Shown here piece by piece: positions 9,522-17,953 of a DNA stretch of 48,772 nt. The stretch is from the NCBI GenBank assembly GCA_030706585.1, contig JAUZOF010000003.1, positions 1 through 48,772 on the forward strand. The letters are read 5' to 3'. Below the pieces are notes generated by a model. The model searched no databases. It saw only the letters and a list, made by a program, of their open reading frames with translations, and was not told the origin of the DNA. Numbering within the stretch: position 1 is the first letter of the stretch; each line of letters starts with the position of its first letter. This DNA is from Bacteroidota bacterium (GTDB taxonomy: Bacteria; Bacteroidota; Bacteroidia; Bacteroidales; UBA7332). The position numbers and the translations under genes were made by a program.

Positions 9522-10367
9522 ATGAAAAAGCTTAGTTATCTTTTCGTAGCAGGAGTGCTTGCCGTTTTTGCCACCTCTTGTAATAAATCAGATGATCCGG
9601 CAGCATCAGCAGCAGCTGCAGAAACCAACCAAACCATCGTCGCCGACGCGAATACCACCGACCACGTGGCAACGGAAGTGGACGCCATCAGTGACGAATC
9701 CCTTTCGGTCTATTCAGCCGGCACATTAAAATCGGCCACAGTAGCAGACTCGCTGAGTTACCTGATTACCGGTAAATTTACGATCACCAAAGACTCGACT
9801 ACAACGACCAAACGCCTGGTCATTAATTTCGGGACTACAGGGGTTACCTGCAAAGACGGTAAAGTTCGCTCAGGTAAAATCATCATTACCACCAAAAACT
9901 TTGCCGACATCAAACTGGCGAGAAGAGTTATTTTTGAAAATTACAAGGTGGACAGCCTGCTTATCGGAGGAAGTATAACCAAAACATTTAAGACGGACTC
10001 TTCTTCAGTTGTCCGCACCTGTACCATCAAGGATAGCATCACCGTTACCTTCCCGACCCGCGGCACCGCGACCCACATTTCGGACCTGTACCGCGTGTAC
10101 CACTACGGACTGATTGATACTACCCGTGTGAAATGGACTGCAACCTGGGGAAGTAAAAAGTTCACCAGCGTGAAAGGCAATGTCGTGACCAAAACCGTTG
10201 ACAAAGCGACTCCGCTGATCTACAAAATGCTTTGCGGACACATTGTCAAAGGAATCGAGGTAATCACCCGCAACGGAAAAACCATCACGGTCAATTACGG
10301 CAACGGCGCCTGCGACAACGTGGCGACCGCTACGGACGGCACCAAAACCTGGACTATAAAATTGTAA
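9522..10367 (+). CDS. unknown secreted lipoprotein
   Basis: The start was placed at 9522 because it gives a clean lipoprotein signal (MKKLSYLFVAGVLAVFATSC) with the lipidated Cys at residue 20, and because the upstream in-frame ATG lies inside the promoter. The mature protein (about 260 aa) starts with an Ala/Thr-rich linker. It is rich in Thr, Lys and Val with alternating polar/hydrophobic residues, suggesting an all-beta fold. I recognise no domain. Three cysteines appear in the mature body (TGVTCKDGK, VRTCTIKD and a late GHIVKG/GACDN region). It is a single gene with its own terminator, divergent from the ECF sigma operon, so it could belong to that regulon, but no shared site was established. 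Confidence 0.8.
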   Translation: MKKLSYLFVAGVLAVFATSCNKSDDPAASAAAAETNQTIVADANTTDHVATEVDAISDESLSVYSAGTLKSATVADSLSYLITGKFTITKDSTTTTKRLVINFGTTGVTCKDGKVRSGKIIITTKNFADIKLARRVIFENYKVDSLLIGGSITKTFKTDSSSVVRTCTIKDSITVTFPTRGTATHISDLYRVYHYGLIDTTRVKWTATWGSKKFTSVKGNVVTKTVDKATPLIYKMLCGHIVKGIEVITRNGKTITVNYGNGACDNVATATDGTKTWTIKL

Positions 10368-10394
10368 GATATTGTTTTGATTGCGTTGTTTGTT

Positions 10395-10430
10395 AATGCA
10401 GTGGTTTCCCCGGAAGCCACTGCATTTTTT
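10395..10430 (+). terminator. intrinsic terminator of the lipoprotein gene
   Basis: Stem AATGCAGTGG / CCACTGCATT with an inner TTCC / GGAA helix, followed by six T, 27 bp after the stop. Confidence 0.9.
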
Positions 10431-10668
10431 ATTTACCTCCCCAGCTAATGGCCGGACATTCATTTTCCTAAAAAGAGGCTTTACATCGGCCTTCCCGTCC
10501 GGAATAGCGCACTTTTCCAACCCTTATTCACATATTCCAGCCTCTAGTCTACAAAAAATATTATTTCGTTATTATTTGGCAGATAAAACTGTTTTTATAA
10601 TTTTACAACCTGAGCATTCACAAATATCAGACATAATACCTCGGTATTCCTAAATATCAGCTAAAAGA
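10431..10668. other. spacer upstream of 21-bp array A
   Basis: No credible gene. Just before the array ORF lies a small perfect inverted repeat, AATACC-tc-GGTATT (10635-10648), flanked on both sides by the direct repeat AAATATCAG (10622-10630 and 10652-10660). No exact TAnnTTTG box was found, so the promoter of locus A is not identified. The symmetric repeat cluster is a candidate operator. Confidence 0.45.
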
Positions 10669-11040
10669 ATGGCTAATATGACGGTTGATAAGAAAAAACG
10701 GAACCCCGTAGGCATTGTAATGATTCAAGTAAATGCTGACAGAATAGCCGAAAAGAAAGCCCGGATGCACAGTGCACCTGCCCCAATGCGGGATTCGCTT
10801 GCCGGAATGCGGGAGACGATTGCCCGAACGAGGGAAACTCCTGCCGGAATAAGGGAAGAGCTTGCCGCACCACGGGAAACGATTGCCGGAGTACGGGAAA
10901 CGGTTGCCCGAATACGGGAAGCGCTTGCCGGATCAAGGGAAAGGGTTGCCGGAACACGGGAGACAGTTGCCGGAGTGCGGGAAACGATTGCCCAAATACC
11001 GGTTGCATTATTCGAAAAGTATGACCTTATCATAGTATAA
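10669..11040 (+). CDS. heptad-repeat ORF carrying 21-bp array A (coding status uncertain)
   Basis: The 123-codon frame starts with a 40-residue non-repetitive head (MANMTVDKKKRNPVGIVMIQ onward). It then reads ten 7-residue units of the form R-E-T-(I/V/L)-A-G-x and ends in a short non-repeat tail (FEKYDLIIV). Hydrophobic residues fall at units positions 4 and often 7, a coiled-coil-like 3-4 spacing, but Pro and Gly occur in several units. It ends 18 bp before the 240-aa gene at 11059, so the two could be co-transcribed. Against coding: within the array the third codon positions are the most conserved, and the opposite strand is also open through the array. It may be a true small protein or a DNA/RNA element that happens to be open. 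Confidence 0.4.
   Translation: MANMTVDKKKRNPVGIVMIQVNADRIAEKKARMHSAPAPMRDSLAGMRETIARTRETPAGIREELAAPRETIAGVRETVARIREALAGSRERVAGTRETVAGVRETIAQIPVALFEKYDLIIV
10789..10998. repeat. tandem array A: ten 21-bp units
   Basis: Ten consecutive degenerate units of exactly 21 bp, with half a unit before (about 10774-10788). The conserved skeleton is GGGAA, four to five variable bases, TTGCC, then (G/C)GA and a variable triplet ending in A or G. CGGG...CCCG arms in several units give a weak inverted repeat. There are no spacers and no indels between units. The array lies between a 40-codon head and the unknown gene at 11059. Confidence 0.92.
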
Positions 11041-11058
11041 ACCAAAAAAACAGATGTT

Positions 11059-11781
11059 ATGGAAAGAGATTTCAAATGTAAAAAAGAAGAAGTTCCCGCT
11101 ATCGCAGGATTTCTAGTCTCCAGTTTTCGCCGTGACCTGGTGCAGTTCAGCGATTATTCGCCAGAGTATAACGAGGAGTTCGCGACCGATATGGAAGCCC
11201 GGCGTAAAGTTTGCCTTCAGATGGTCAAATCGGGAGCAATCACAAACCAGATGAAACAGGTAACCTCTACGCTCAAAGACAAGACCAAGCAGCTCCGGCC
11301 AATCCTCAATAAGCTGGAAGGATACCTGAAACTGGCCAACGGTACAATGGACATTTCTGCAGATGGCTTCGGACTGACGAGCCTGCGCACCCAAATCAGC
11401 GATGGAAATGTGGAAGGAATTATCGCCCAGGGTAACAGCCTGATTACCGACCTCACCCGCAACAAGACCGCATTGGCAGCCAAAGGCCTGAAAGAAGTGT
11501 TAACGGAATCGCTCACCTCGCTTATCAACGAGATCGACACACTCAACAACGGTCAGAACAGCAAACTGAGCGAACGCATCCAGACGACCAGTGACAACAA
11601 CAAGGAGTTTAACGAACTCTGGGCAAAGATTGACTCTGTCCTCAGCACTGGCCGCTCGCTCTATCGCGGCGTGGACGATGTGAAGTTGAAAGACTACACG
11701 CTGGAACAACTGCTGAAACGGATTAATGCGGAAGGCGGCAGTAGTGCGGCCGGAGGTGCTACTACGGTGGGGAATAACTAA
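11059..11781 (+). CDS. unknown helical protein next to 21-bp array A
   Basis: The 240-aa product has no signal peptide or membrane helix and looks entirely helical: SSFRRDLVQFSDYSPEYNEEF near the start, then Lys/Leu/Glu-rich helices. A Gly/Ser/Ala/Thr-rich tail follows after about residue 224 (GGSSAAGGATT). I do not recognise a family. By eye it resembles the gene at 36560: similar length, hydrophobic N-terminal helix followed by an (S/T)P(E/D)Y motif at residues 34-37, and a C-terminal D-x-x-L/K-K-D-x-T/F segment before a GGS-rich tail. Both are adjacent to a 21-bp tandem array. The start at 11059 is 18 bp after the array ORF. Function unknown; a role connected with the array is inference only. 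Confidence 0.8.
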   Translation: MERDFKCKKEEVPAIAGFLVSSFRRDLVQFSDYSPEYNEEFATDMEARRKVCLQMVKSGAITNQMKQVTSTLKDKTKQLRPILNKLEGYLKLANGTMDISADGFGLTSLRTQISDGNVEGIIAQGNSLITDLTRNKTALAAKGLKEVLTESLTSLINEIDTLNNGQNSKLSERIQTTSDNNKEFNELWAKIDSVLSTGRSLYRGVDDVKLKDYTLEQLLKRINAEGGSSAAGGATTVGNN

Positions 11782-11804
11782 AAACGGATTTAGTCTTGAC
11801 TTAG

Positions 11805-11832
11805 ACCTGACAGGTTTTGAAAACCTGTCAGG
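11805..11832. repeat. dispersed hairpin element (ACCTGACAGG type)
   Basis: Perfect 13-bp arms, ACCTGACAGGTTT / AAACCTGTCAGGT, with a two-base loop, 24 bp after the unknown gene. Similar TTTTGAAAA-centred hairpins occur at 34627-34643, and a half copy at 43327. Probably a dispersed Bacteroidota repeat; it could also act as a rho-independent terminator, though the T run is weak. Confidence 0.8.
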
Positions 11833-11922
11833 TTTGTGCAAATAACCAGCACTGGTAACCATAGCTTAAGAAACTACCGTAACTTTTATCTGAAGAGTAA
11901 AAATATAAAGTACACAATTACT

Positions 11923-13476
11923 ATGAAGAAAAACTTAATCCGATCAAAAACAACACCAATAATGAAGTACTCTTTTTTATTGGCAATTTTGCTAGTTATC
12001 CCATTTACCTCCATTAAATCAGAAGATTATCAATCTCCCCGCAAGCTTATTATTGCCGGTAAAGTCACCAATTATGATCATGCAAAAGATGTCATTGAAC
12101 TTAGCATTAATCAACCCGGTTTCAATCAAGAAAGTATCAGTATAGAAATAGACAGTCTAGGACGTTTCTCCACAGCTTTTGAAATCTACAGACCGACTGA
12201 CGCTTGGTTAATGTATAAAACGAATTTTCTGGTATTAATACATCCCGGAGACAGCATCTATGTGGAGTTTGACGGAAAACCGGGAGATCGGCCATCTATT
12301 CTGAAATCAATTGAATTCAGTGGTGATGCAGCTAAGTCTAACCGTGATGCAGCCGTCTTTCAGTTCCGGTATTTTTCAGATCCGCTTTACTGGGATTGGA
12401 AAAAAGAAGAAAGAGCAATCAAAGAATATGATACGGATCGCTACCTTGTTTATCTTGATTCCGTAAGACAAGAAAGAAGGAAGATGTATAGAAAATTCAT
12501 CTCAGATATAAAGCCGGATAATGAAACGAAGATCTGGGCTTCTACCTTTGTTGAGTTTGATTATTACAATTCCCTTAATTACTATCCTAACAACCATCGA
12601 AGAGCCAATAACCTGAATAAGGAGCAATGGAAAGTCCCGGTTTCATATTTTGATGCGCTGAAGAAATGGTCACCTATGACAGAACCCATGATAATTAGCG
12701 GTTATGCTATGTCTTGTTTCACAAACATATTTCGCTATGGATATTCATGGACCAAAATTATGGAGGGAGACGAGATAAAAAAGTATGAAACTGCACCCGG
12801 TGTAATAACCACTCCTTCAGGAGTCATGGATTCACTCTTGTTTTATGGTAATATAAAGTACACATCAGATCCTTTATTACGTCAATTGGTATTAACAGAA
12901 ATGTTTTCGGAAGATTTTAAAAGTGGTTCTATCAGCTATTACGAGAAAAACAGGGAAACCATTGATAACTATATCACATTGCCTTACCTGAAGAACAATT
13001 TATCAGCACAATACATTCAAACCAAACAAAGGATTGAGAATCCAAAGATTTATTCGGAATCTGTATTGAGAAAACTGGAGAATTCTTCTGCAAAAGAGAT
13101 TCTGGACAGCGTTATCTTCTCCAATAAAGGAAAGGTCGTTTATATAGATTGCTGGGCGACCTGGTGTGGGCCATGTAGAGCCGAAATGCACAATTCCAGA
13201 ATATTAGCTAAGCAAATGGAAGGTAAGGACGTTAGCTTTGTCTATCTCTGTCTTGATTCGGAAGAATATAACTGGAAAGCCTGTCTTGATGAGTTCAGGT
13301 TAAAAGGTCAACACTATTTTCTATCGAAGAAACAAAGCGCTGATTTGAGATCGGCATTAGATGTACGAGGCGTACCTCACTATGTAATTCTTGATAAAAA
13401 AGGGCTTATTGTTGAAGGGTCAAATCTAAGACCAAATGAGGCCAAAGCAAAGATTGAGGAACTTATAAGACAATAA
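11923..13476 (+). CDS. TlpA/ResA-like periplasmic thioredoxin-domain protein
   Basis: The 517-aa product has an N-terminal signal (hydrophobic KYSFLLAILLVIPFTSI) and a Bacteroidota-type N-terminal beta domain (AGKVTNYDHAKDVIELSI through HPGDSIYVEFDGK). A helical middle and a C-terminal thioredoxin fold follow. The redox motif is CWATWCGPCRAEM, with Cys415 and Cys418, and the cis-proline segment is VRGVPHYVILDKKG. Such proteins reduce or exchange disulfides in the periplasm, often for cytochrome maturation or stress. The ATG at 11923 was chosen over an upstream one at 11836 because the latter gives a poor signal sequence and begins within 4 bp of the hairpin repeat; an ATG at 11962 would also leave a good signal. 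There is no obvious partner gene. Confidence 0.88.
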   Translation: MKKNLIRSKTTPIMKYSFLLAILLVIPFTSIKSEDYQSPRKLIIAGKVTNYDHAKDVIELSINQPGFNQESISIEIDSLGRFSTAFEIYRPTDAWLMYKTNFLVLIHPGDSIYVEFDGKPGDRPSILKSIEFSGDAAKSNRDAAVFQFRYFSDPLYWDWKKEERAIKEYDTDRYLVYLDSVRQERRKMYRKFISDIKPDNETKIWASTFVEFDYYNSLNYYPNNHRRANNLNKEQWKVPVSYFDALKKWSPMTEPMIISGYAMSCFTNIFRYGYSWTKIMEGDEIKKYETAPGVITTPSGVMDSLLFYGNIKYTSDPLLRQLVLTEMFSEDFKSGSISYYEKNRETIDNYITLPYLKNNLSAQYIQTKQRIENPKIYSESVLRKLENSSAKEILDSVIFSNKGKVVYIDCWATWCGPCRAEMHNSRILAKQMEGKDVSFVYLCLDSEEYNWKACLDEFRLKGQHYFLSKKQSADLRSALDVRGVPHYVILDKKGLIVEGSNLRPNEAKAKIEELIRQ

Positions 13477-13660
13477 GTTCGGAATGGAGAGACCTTTCAT
13501 CTCACCAAATATAAAACCATATAAAAAGTACCGTCAGGGCGTGATCAATGAACCGCCCATAAGCATTTACCATGCGAAACCAAGCCTATCCTCCTCCTTT
13601 CGCTTAATGCCGCCAAAATAATACAGGTAAGCTTTCCTCCGATACTCCCGTGAAATAAGG

Positions 13661-13668
13661 TATCTTTG
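13661..13668 (+). promoter_or_regulatory. -7 element of the lactonase gene
   Basis: TATCTTTG, exact TAnnTTTG match, 33 bp before the ATG at 13702. It overlaps the in-frame ATG at 13666, which rules that start out. Confidence 0.7.
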
Positions 13669-13701
13669 GGCGCTAAAATCTACAAACGACAAAACACGAC
13701 T

Positions 13702-14805
13702 ATGAGAAAAATTGGCTTAACCCTTCTTTTATGCGTTTCGCTGCTGGCTGTGCAGGCCCAGAACAAACACTATCGACTGTTGGTCGGCACCTATACCAAT
13801 CCCGGCAAAAGCGAAGGAATCTACCTGTATGATCTGGCTCCGGAGAGCAAAACCTGCACGCAAAAGTTTGTTGCTAAGGGAGTCGAGAATCCGAGTTTCG
13901 TGGCATTGACCCGGGATCATAAGTTTCTCTACTCCGTAAATCAGAATCAGACTAACGCCACCATCAGCGCATTCTCATTCGACGAAAAGAACGGCACCAT
14001 CACCTTCATCAATAAGGTCGATGCACGTGGAGAAGGCCCCTGCTACATCACCGTCACCGACCATCACGTGATCACGGCCAACTACACCAGCGGCAGCCTG
14101 TGCGTCTTCGGTCGTAAAGCGGATGGCTCGCTGACTGAAGCACAGCAAGTCATCCAACATACCGGAAGCAGCATAAACAAAGACCGCCAGTCCTCCCCTC
14201 ACGTACACCAGACGATCTTTTCTCCCGACGGCAAATACCTTGCAGTAAATGACCTCGGAACGGATAAAGTCACTATCTATAGCTACAACATGAACGGGAC
14301 ATCCCGCACGCTGGTTCCCCACGATTCCCTCAAAGTAAAAGCAGGCAGTGGGCCCCGCCACGTCACCTTCAGCAAGGATGGCAAACGCGTCTATCTGATC
14401 CAGGAACTGGATGGCACGCTCTCCGTCATGCAGATGAATGAGGGAAAACTGAAACTGATACAGGAAACTTCTGTAGTCAAAAAGAGCAATATCGAGACCG
14501 GCGCTGCCGATATTCACCTTTCCCCTGACGGTAAATTCCTTTATGCCACCAATCGCGGTACGGCGAATGACATCAGCTGTTTCTCCGTCGACAAAAACGG
14601 AACCTTAACTTACAAAAACCAGGTATCTACCGGTGGAGACGGCCCCCGTAACTTCACCATTTCTCCCGATGGGAAATATGTGCTGGTGGGTAACCAAAAG
14701 ACGGATAACATTGTTATTTTCAAACGAAACGCTATCACCGGACAACTCACCACTACCGGCCAACAGATAAAAGTTGGAGCACCGGTTTGCCTGGTGTTTT
14801 ATTGA
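13702..14805 (+). CDS. periplasmic lactonase, YbhE/6-phosphogluconolactonase-like beta-propeller
   Basis: The 367-aa protein has a signal peptide (MRKIGLTLLLCVSLLAVQAQ), so it acts outside the cytoplasm. The rest is a seven-bladed propeller of the lactonase family: LLVGTYTNPGKSEGIYLYDL, the repeated blade motif F-S-P-D-G-K-Y/F (IFSPDGKYLAV, HLSPDGKFLYA, TISPDGKYVLV), SSPHVHQTIF and SGPRHVTFS. Family members hydrolyse 6-phosphogluconolactone or related sugar lactones. With a signal peptide the true substrate is more likely an extracellular aldonolactone than a pentose-phosphate intermediate. It is a single gene with its own promoter and terminator. Confidence 0.88.
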   Translation: MRKIGLTLLLCVSLLAVQAQNKHYRLLVGTYTNPGKSEGIYLYDLAPESKTCTQKFVAKGVENPSFVALTRDHKFLYSVNQNQTNATISAFSFDEKNGTITFINKVDARGEGPCYITVTDHHVITANYTSGSLCVFGRKADGSLTEAQQVIQHTGSSINKDRQSSPHVHQTIFSPDGKYLAVNDLGTDKVTIYSYNMNGTSRTLVPHDSLKVKAGSGPRHVTFSKDGKRVYLIQELDGTLSVMQMNEGKLKLIQETSVVKKSNIETGAADIHLSPDGKFLYATNRGTANDISCFSVDKNGTLTYKNQVSTGGDGPRNFTISPDGKYVLVGNQKTDNIVIFKRNAITGQLTTTGQQIKVGAPVCLVFY

Positions 14806-14829
14806 TAAAAAAGCACTAACGTCCTAAAC

Positions 14830-14865
14830 AAAAATAGAGTGGAAGCATCACCCCACTCTATTTTT
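14830..14865 (+). terminator. intrinsic terminator of the lactonase gene
   Basis: Stem AAAAATAGAGTGG / CCACTCTATTTTT around a ten-base loop, 25 bp after the stop; the A-rich 5' arm makes it usable in both directions. Confidence 0.9.
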
Positions 14866-15324
14866 GTATATAGGAAATCCAGTTGTCATATTTTTTCGTA
14901 AACCTTCGGCGATGTACACCATCTAAAAAATCCCGAAATAATCAAACTGCGGAATTTTTATTTCAGAGGTATCCGGTAATTGGGGTGAAGCACATCAAGT
15001 CTTCTTTCTTACTCCATCCTTTTTGTTTTTGCAAAGTTATGGACCAAAACATTGGAGTACAAGATGAGGTTTACCAAAGGCTTACATTAAATACAGAAAT
15101 TCATTCTATTTCTTTCCCATCCGCTTTTCACTCTAAATGCAAAACACTTTGCCCAACAACTCCAAGCCGTACTAAAGGATTATTCCCCTTAATTGTTTCA
15201 CTTGTCAATTTTCCAATACATTCCCTCTGCATTCTGAACATAATGTCTTATCTTTGCGCCTTAAAATCATAATCCGCCAGAGATTTGGCAATTTTCTTTG
15301 CATAAACATCAAAACAACGATACA
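14866..15324. other. long non-coding spacer before glyA
   Basis: This roughly 460-bp stretch holds only the glyA promoter at its right end. The open frame across it has no sensible composition (Cys/Ser/Phe-rich, no domain) and runs into the promoter, so I reject it. No tRNA-like or riboswitch-like fold was recognised, but a small RNA cannot be excluded. Confidence 0.55.
15249..15256 (+). promoter_or_regulatory. glyA -7 element
   Basis: TATCTTTG, exact TAnnTTTG match, 68 bp before the glyA ATG. Confidence 0.7.
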
Positions 15325-16605
15325 ATGAAAAGAGACAACGTTATTTTTGACATTATCGAGAAGGAGCACCAACGCCAGCTGAAAGGTATTGAGTTGATCG
15401 CTTCAGAAAACTTTGTAAGTGATCAAGTAATGCAGGCTATGGGTTCATGCCTGACTAATAAATATGCTGAAGGCTACCCGGGCAAACGCTACTACGGCGG
15501 TTGCGAAGTGGTTGACCAAAGCGAACAAATTGCTATCGATCGTCTGAAAGAACTATTCGGTGCAGAATGGGCGAACGTACAGCCTCACTCAGGTGCTCAG
15601 GCTAACTTAGCGGTATTCTACGCTGTAATGAACGCAGGTGACAAATTCTTAGGACTGAATCTGTCTCACGGTGGTCACTTAACACACGGTTCTCCCGTAA
15701 ACTTCTCAGGTTTGATGTACCAAGCACTTGAATACAATGTGCGTGAGGATAATGGCATGGTAGATTACGATCAAATGGAAGAGGTTGCATTACGCGAACG
15801 CCCGAAAATGATCATTGGTGGTGCTTCTGCATACTCTCGCGATTGGGACTACGCCCGTATGCGTCAGATAGCTGACAAAATTGGCGCTATCCTTTGGGTG
15901 GACATGGCTCACCCTGCCGGTATGATTGCTGCTAAAGAATTGAAAAGCCCGCTTCAACATGCACATATCGTAACATCTACTACACACAAAACTTTGCGTG
16001 GTCCTCGTGGTGGTGTAATCTTGTTGGGTCAGGATTTTGACAACCCTTGGGGTAAAAAAACGCCTAAAGGTGAAATCAAAAAGATGTCGGCCTTGTTAGA
16101 TTCTGCGGTTTTCCCAGGTGCACAAGGTGGTCCGCTGGAGCACGTGATTGCGGCTAAAGCGGTAGCATTCAGCGAAGCCTTGGCTCCTGAATTTACAACT
16201 TACCAAAAACAGGTAAAAAAGAATGCCGCTGTTATGGCTCAGGCATTCATGGATAAAGGTTACAAAATTGTTTCAGACGGTACTGAAAACCACTGTATGC
16301 TGATTGACCTCCGCACCAAATTCCCTGATTTGACTGGTAAAATGGCTGAAAACGCGTTGGTAAAAGCAGACATCACGGTAAACAAAAACATGGTTCCTTA
16401 CGACAGCCGCTCACCTTTCTTAACCTCTGGTATCCGCGTAGGTACTCCTGCCATCTCGACTCGTGGTGCTAAAGAAGATTTGATGCTTGAAATCGTTGAA
16501 ATGATGGACACCGTACTTTCAAACCCTAACGATGATGCAGTTGCTAAAGCTGTTTGTGAGAAAGTAAACAAAACTATGGTGGAATATCCAATCTTCGCCT
16601 GGTAA
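15325..16605 (+). CDS. glyA: serine hydroxymethyltransferase
   Basis: GlyA converts serine and tetrahydrofolate to glycine and 5,10-methylene-THF, with PLP, in the cytoplasm, and is the main source of one-carbon units. The 426-aa product shows [34 protein letters not shown], the PLP lysine Lys222 in [14 protein letters not shown], and [13 protein letters not shown]. The ATG at 15325 matches the usual short N-terminus ([11 protein letters not shown]); the upstream in-frame ATG at 15298 would add nine unneeded residues. The glycine-cleavage T protein encoded at 20040 acts in the same one-carbon pathway. Confidence 0.98.
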   Translation: MKRDNVIFDIIEKEHQRQLKGIELIASENFVSDQVMQAMGSCLTNKYAEGYPGKRYYGGCEVVDQSEQIAIDRLKELFGAEWANVQPHSGAQANLAVFYAVMNAGDKFLGLNLSHGGHLTHGSPVNFSGLMYQALEYNVREDNGMVDYDQMEEVALRERPKMIIGGASAYSRDWDYARMRQIADKIGAILWVDMAHPAGMIAAKELKSPLQHAHIVTSTTHKTLRGPRGGVILLGQDFDNPWGKKTPKGEIKKMSALLDSAVFPGAQGGPLEHVIAAKAVAFSEALAPEFTTYQKQVKKNAAVMAQAFMDKGYKIVSDGTENHCMLIDLRTKFPDLTGKMAENALVKADITVNKNMVPYDSRSPFLTSGIRVGTPAISTRGAKEDLMLEIVEMMDTVLSNPNDDAVAKAVCEKVNKTMVEYPIFAW

Positions 16606-16667
16606 TCAAGCTTCTTGCTGAACATTCTATTTGCTGAAACGTTTACTCGTAAGCATATTTTCCGAAT

Positions 16668-16698
16668 TGCCTCTTAACTCTGTTTTGAGGCATTTCTT
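16668..16698 (+). terminator. probable glyA terminator
   Basis: Stem TGCCTC / GAGGCA with a 13-base loop, followed by TTTCTTT. Weaker than the other terminators here. Confidence 0.55.
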
Positions 16699-16736
16699 TA
16701 TAAATAGCGTTTACATAACAGTTAACACAAAAAGGT

Positions 16737-17171
16737 ATGTTAGAGAAGATAACTATGAAGTGGCAGGAAAGCATGAGCTTCGAAGCCACTATCGGAGATA
16801 ACAAACTGACCATTGATGCAACTCCGGAACATGGAGGACAGGGTAAAGGACCCGGTCCAAAACCTTTAATGCTTACAGCATTAGCCGGTTGTTCAGGCAT
16901 GGACGTAGTCTCCTTACTCGCTAAAATGCTGGAAAAGCTGGAAGAGTTTGACATGACCGTCGAAGCTGATATGACTGAAGAACACCCTAAAGTATATACC
17001 AGATTCACTATCGAATACCATCTCAAAGGGGAAACTCTTAATCAGGATAAAGTAATAAAGTCGGTTAAGATGTCGCAGGAAAAATATTGCGGTGTAGCGG
17101 CAATGCTTCGTAAAGTCGCTCCTCTTGATTTCAAAATATTCTTAAACGAAAAGCAATTGTCAATAGATTAG
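16737..17171 (+). CDS. OsmC-family peroxide-detoxifying protein
   Basis: The 144-aa protein is of OsmC/Ohr type, thiol peroxidases that reduce organic hydroperoxides. The two active-site cysteines are seen in LAGCSGMDVVSLL (Cys52) and EKYCGVAAML (about Cys118). GPGPKPLMLTALAGCSGMDV is the conserved helix carrying the first one. There is no signal peptide, so it is cytoplasmic. The ATG at 16737 is favoured; one at 16752 (MKWQES) is also possible. It is a single gene between glyA and rpiB. The substrate is not predictable from sequence: this looks like the general OsmC/YhfA group rather than Ohr proper. Confidence 0.9.
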   Translation: MLEKITMKWQESMSFEATIGDNKLTIDATPEHGGQGKGPGPKPLMLTALAGCSGMDVVSLLAKMLEKLEEFDMTVEADMTEEHPKVYTRFTIEYHLKGETLNQDKVIKSVKMSQEKYCGVAAMLRKVAPLDFKIFLNEKQLSID

Positions 17172-17268
17172 ACAATTGCACATATTCTTTACATTCAACT
17201 CCTCCAAATTTCTAATTTCAAACCATCATTTAAAAGTACTTTTACTTCTCTATTCTGTTTTATTTACC

Positions 17269-17276
17269 TAATTTTG
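17269..17276 (+). promoter_or_regulatory. rpiB -7 element
   Basis: TAATTTTG, exact TAnnTTTG match, 44 bp before the rpiB start. Confidence 0.65.
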
Positions 17277-17320
17277 AATCGTAAAACCAGAATAAGAAGT
17301 AAAAACTACAATATAGTAAT

Positions 17321-17779
17321 ATGAGCATTTTAAAATCAGGAAAACCCATTGGCATTGCATGTGACCATGCCGGATATGAATTAAAACAGTATCTGTTGGA
17401 AGTTTTCAAACAAAAGAAAATCGAAGTTGTTGACTTTGGAACAAACTCAACAGAAAGTGTGGATTATTCCGATTACGCACATCCTTTGGCTGAAGCGGTT
17501 GAACGTGGCGAAGTATATCCGGGTATCGCTATTTGCGGAAGTGGAAATGGCATCAACATCGCATTAAACAAACATCAGGAAATACGTGCCGGACTCTGCT
17601 GGAGCGTGGAAATTGCTCGTTTGGTACGCCTTCACAATGATGCAAACGTTTTGGTTATGCCAGGTCGTTTCATCTCTAAAGAAGAGGGAATGTTCATCGT
17701 GGACACTTTCCTGAATACCGATTTTGAAGGCGGTCGCCACCAGTGCCGTATTGACAAAATACCGGTTAAACAACAATAA
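17321..17779 (+). CDS. rpiB: ribose-5-phosphate isomerase B
   Basis: RpiB/LacAB-family isomerase that interconverts ribose 5-phosphate and ribulose 5-phosphate in the pentose-phosphate pathway. The 152-aa product has IGIACDHAGYELK at the N-terminus, the phosphate-binding segment DFGTNSTESVDYSDYAH, and the active-site Cys72 in AICGSGNGINIALNK. LVRLHNDANVLVMPGRF is also typical. Allose-6-phosphate isomerase activity is common in the family and cannot be excluded. It is monocistronic. Confidence 0.95.
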   Translation: MSILKSGKPIGIACDHAGYELKQYLLEVFKQKKIEVVDFGTNSTESVDYSDYAHPLAEAVERGEVYPGIAICGSGNGINIALNKHQEIRAGLCWSVEIARLVRLHNDANVLVMPGRFISKEEGMFIVDTFLNTDFEGGRHQCRIDKIPVKQQ

Positions 17780-17794
17780 CATCAAAATATAGAG

Positions 17795-17828
17795 AAAGCC
17801 TGTTGCCCCATCGCTGCAGGCTTTTTTT
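17795..17828 (+). terminator. intrinsic terminator of rpiB
   Basis: AAAGCCTG / CAGGCTTT stem with a 14-base loop and a seven-T tail, 16 bp after the stop. Confidence 0.85.
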
Positions 17829-17953
17829 ATGCCCTTTCCGAAGGAAATAAACCTTCAAATAGTATTATTTTTCGTTTCGGGATTATTTTTTCAATGTAAT
17901 AACACCTCTCTTTGGCGTGGATAAATTAATTTAGGGCTCAAATCAAAATCAGA

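Noticed and set aside
10673-11008. Minus-strand frame through array A
   Set aside because: A side effect of a stop-free 21-mer; no start context and no independent head or tail that looks like protein.
14883-15272. 129-codon open frame between the lactonase and glyA
   Set aside because: Cys/Ser/Phe-rich composition without domain or ribosome-binding site; it overlaps the glyA promoter box.
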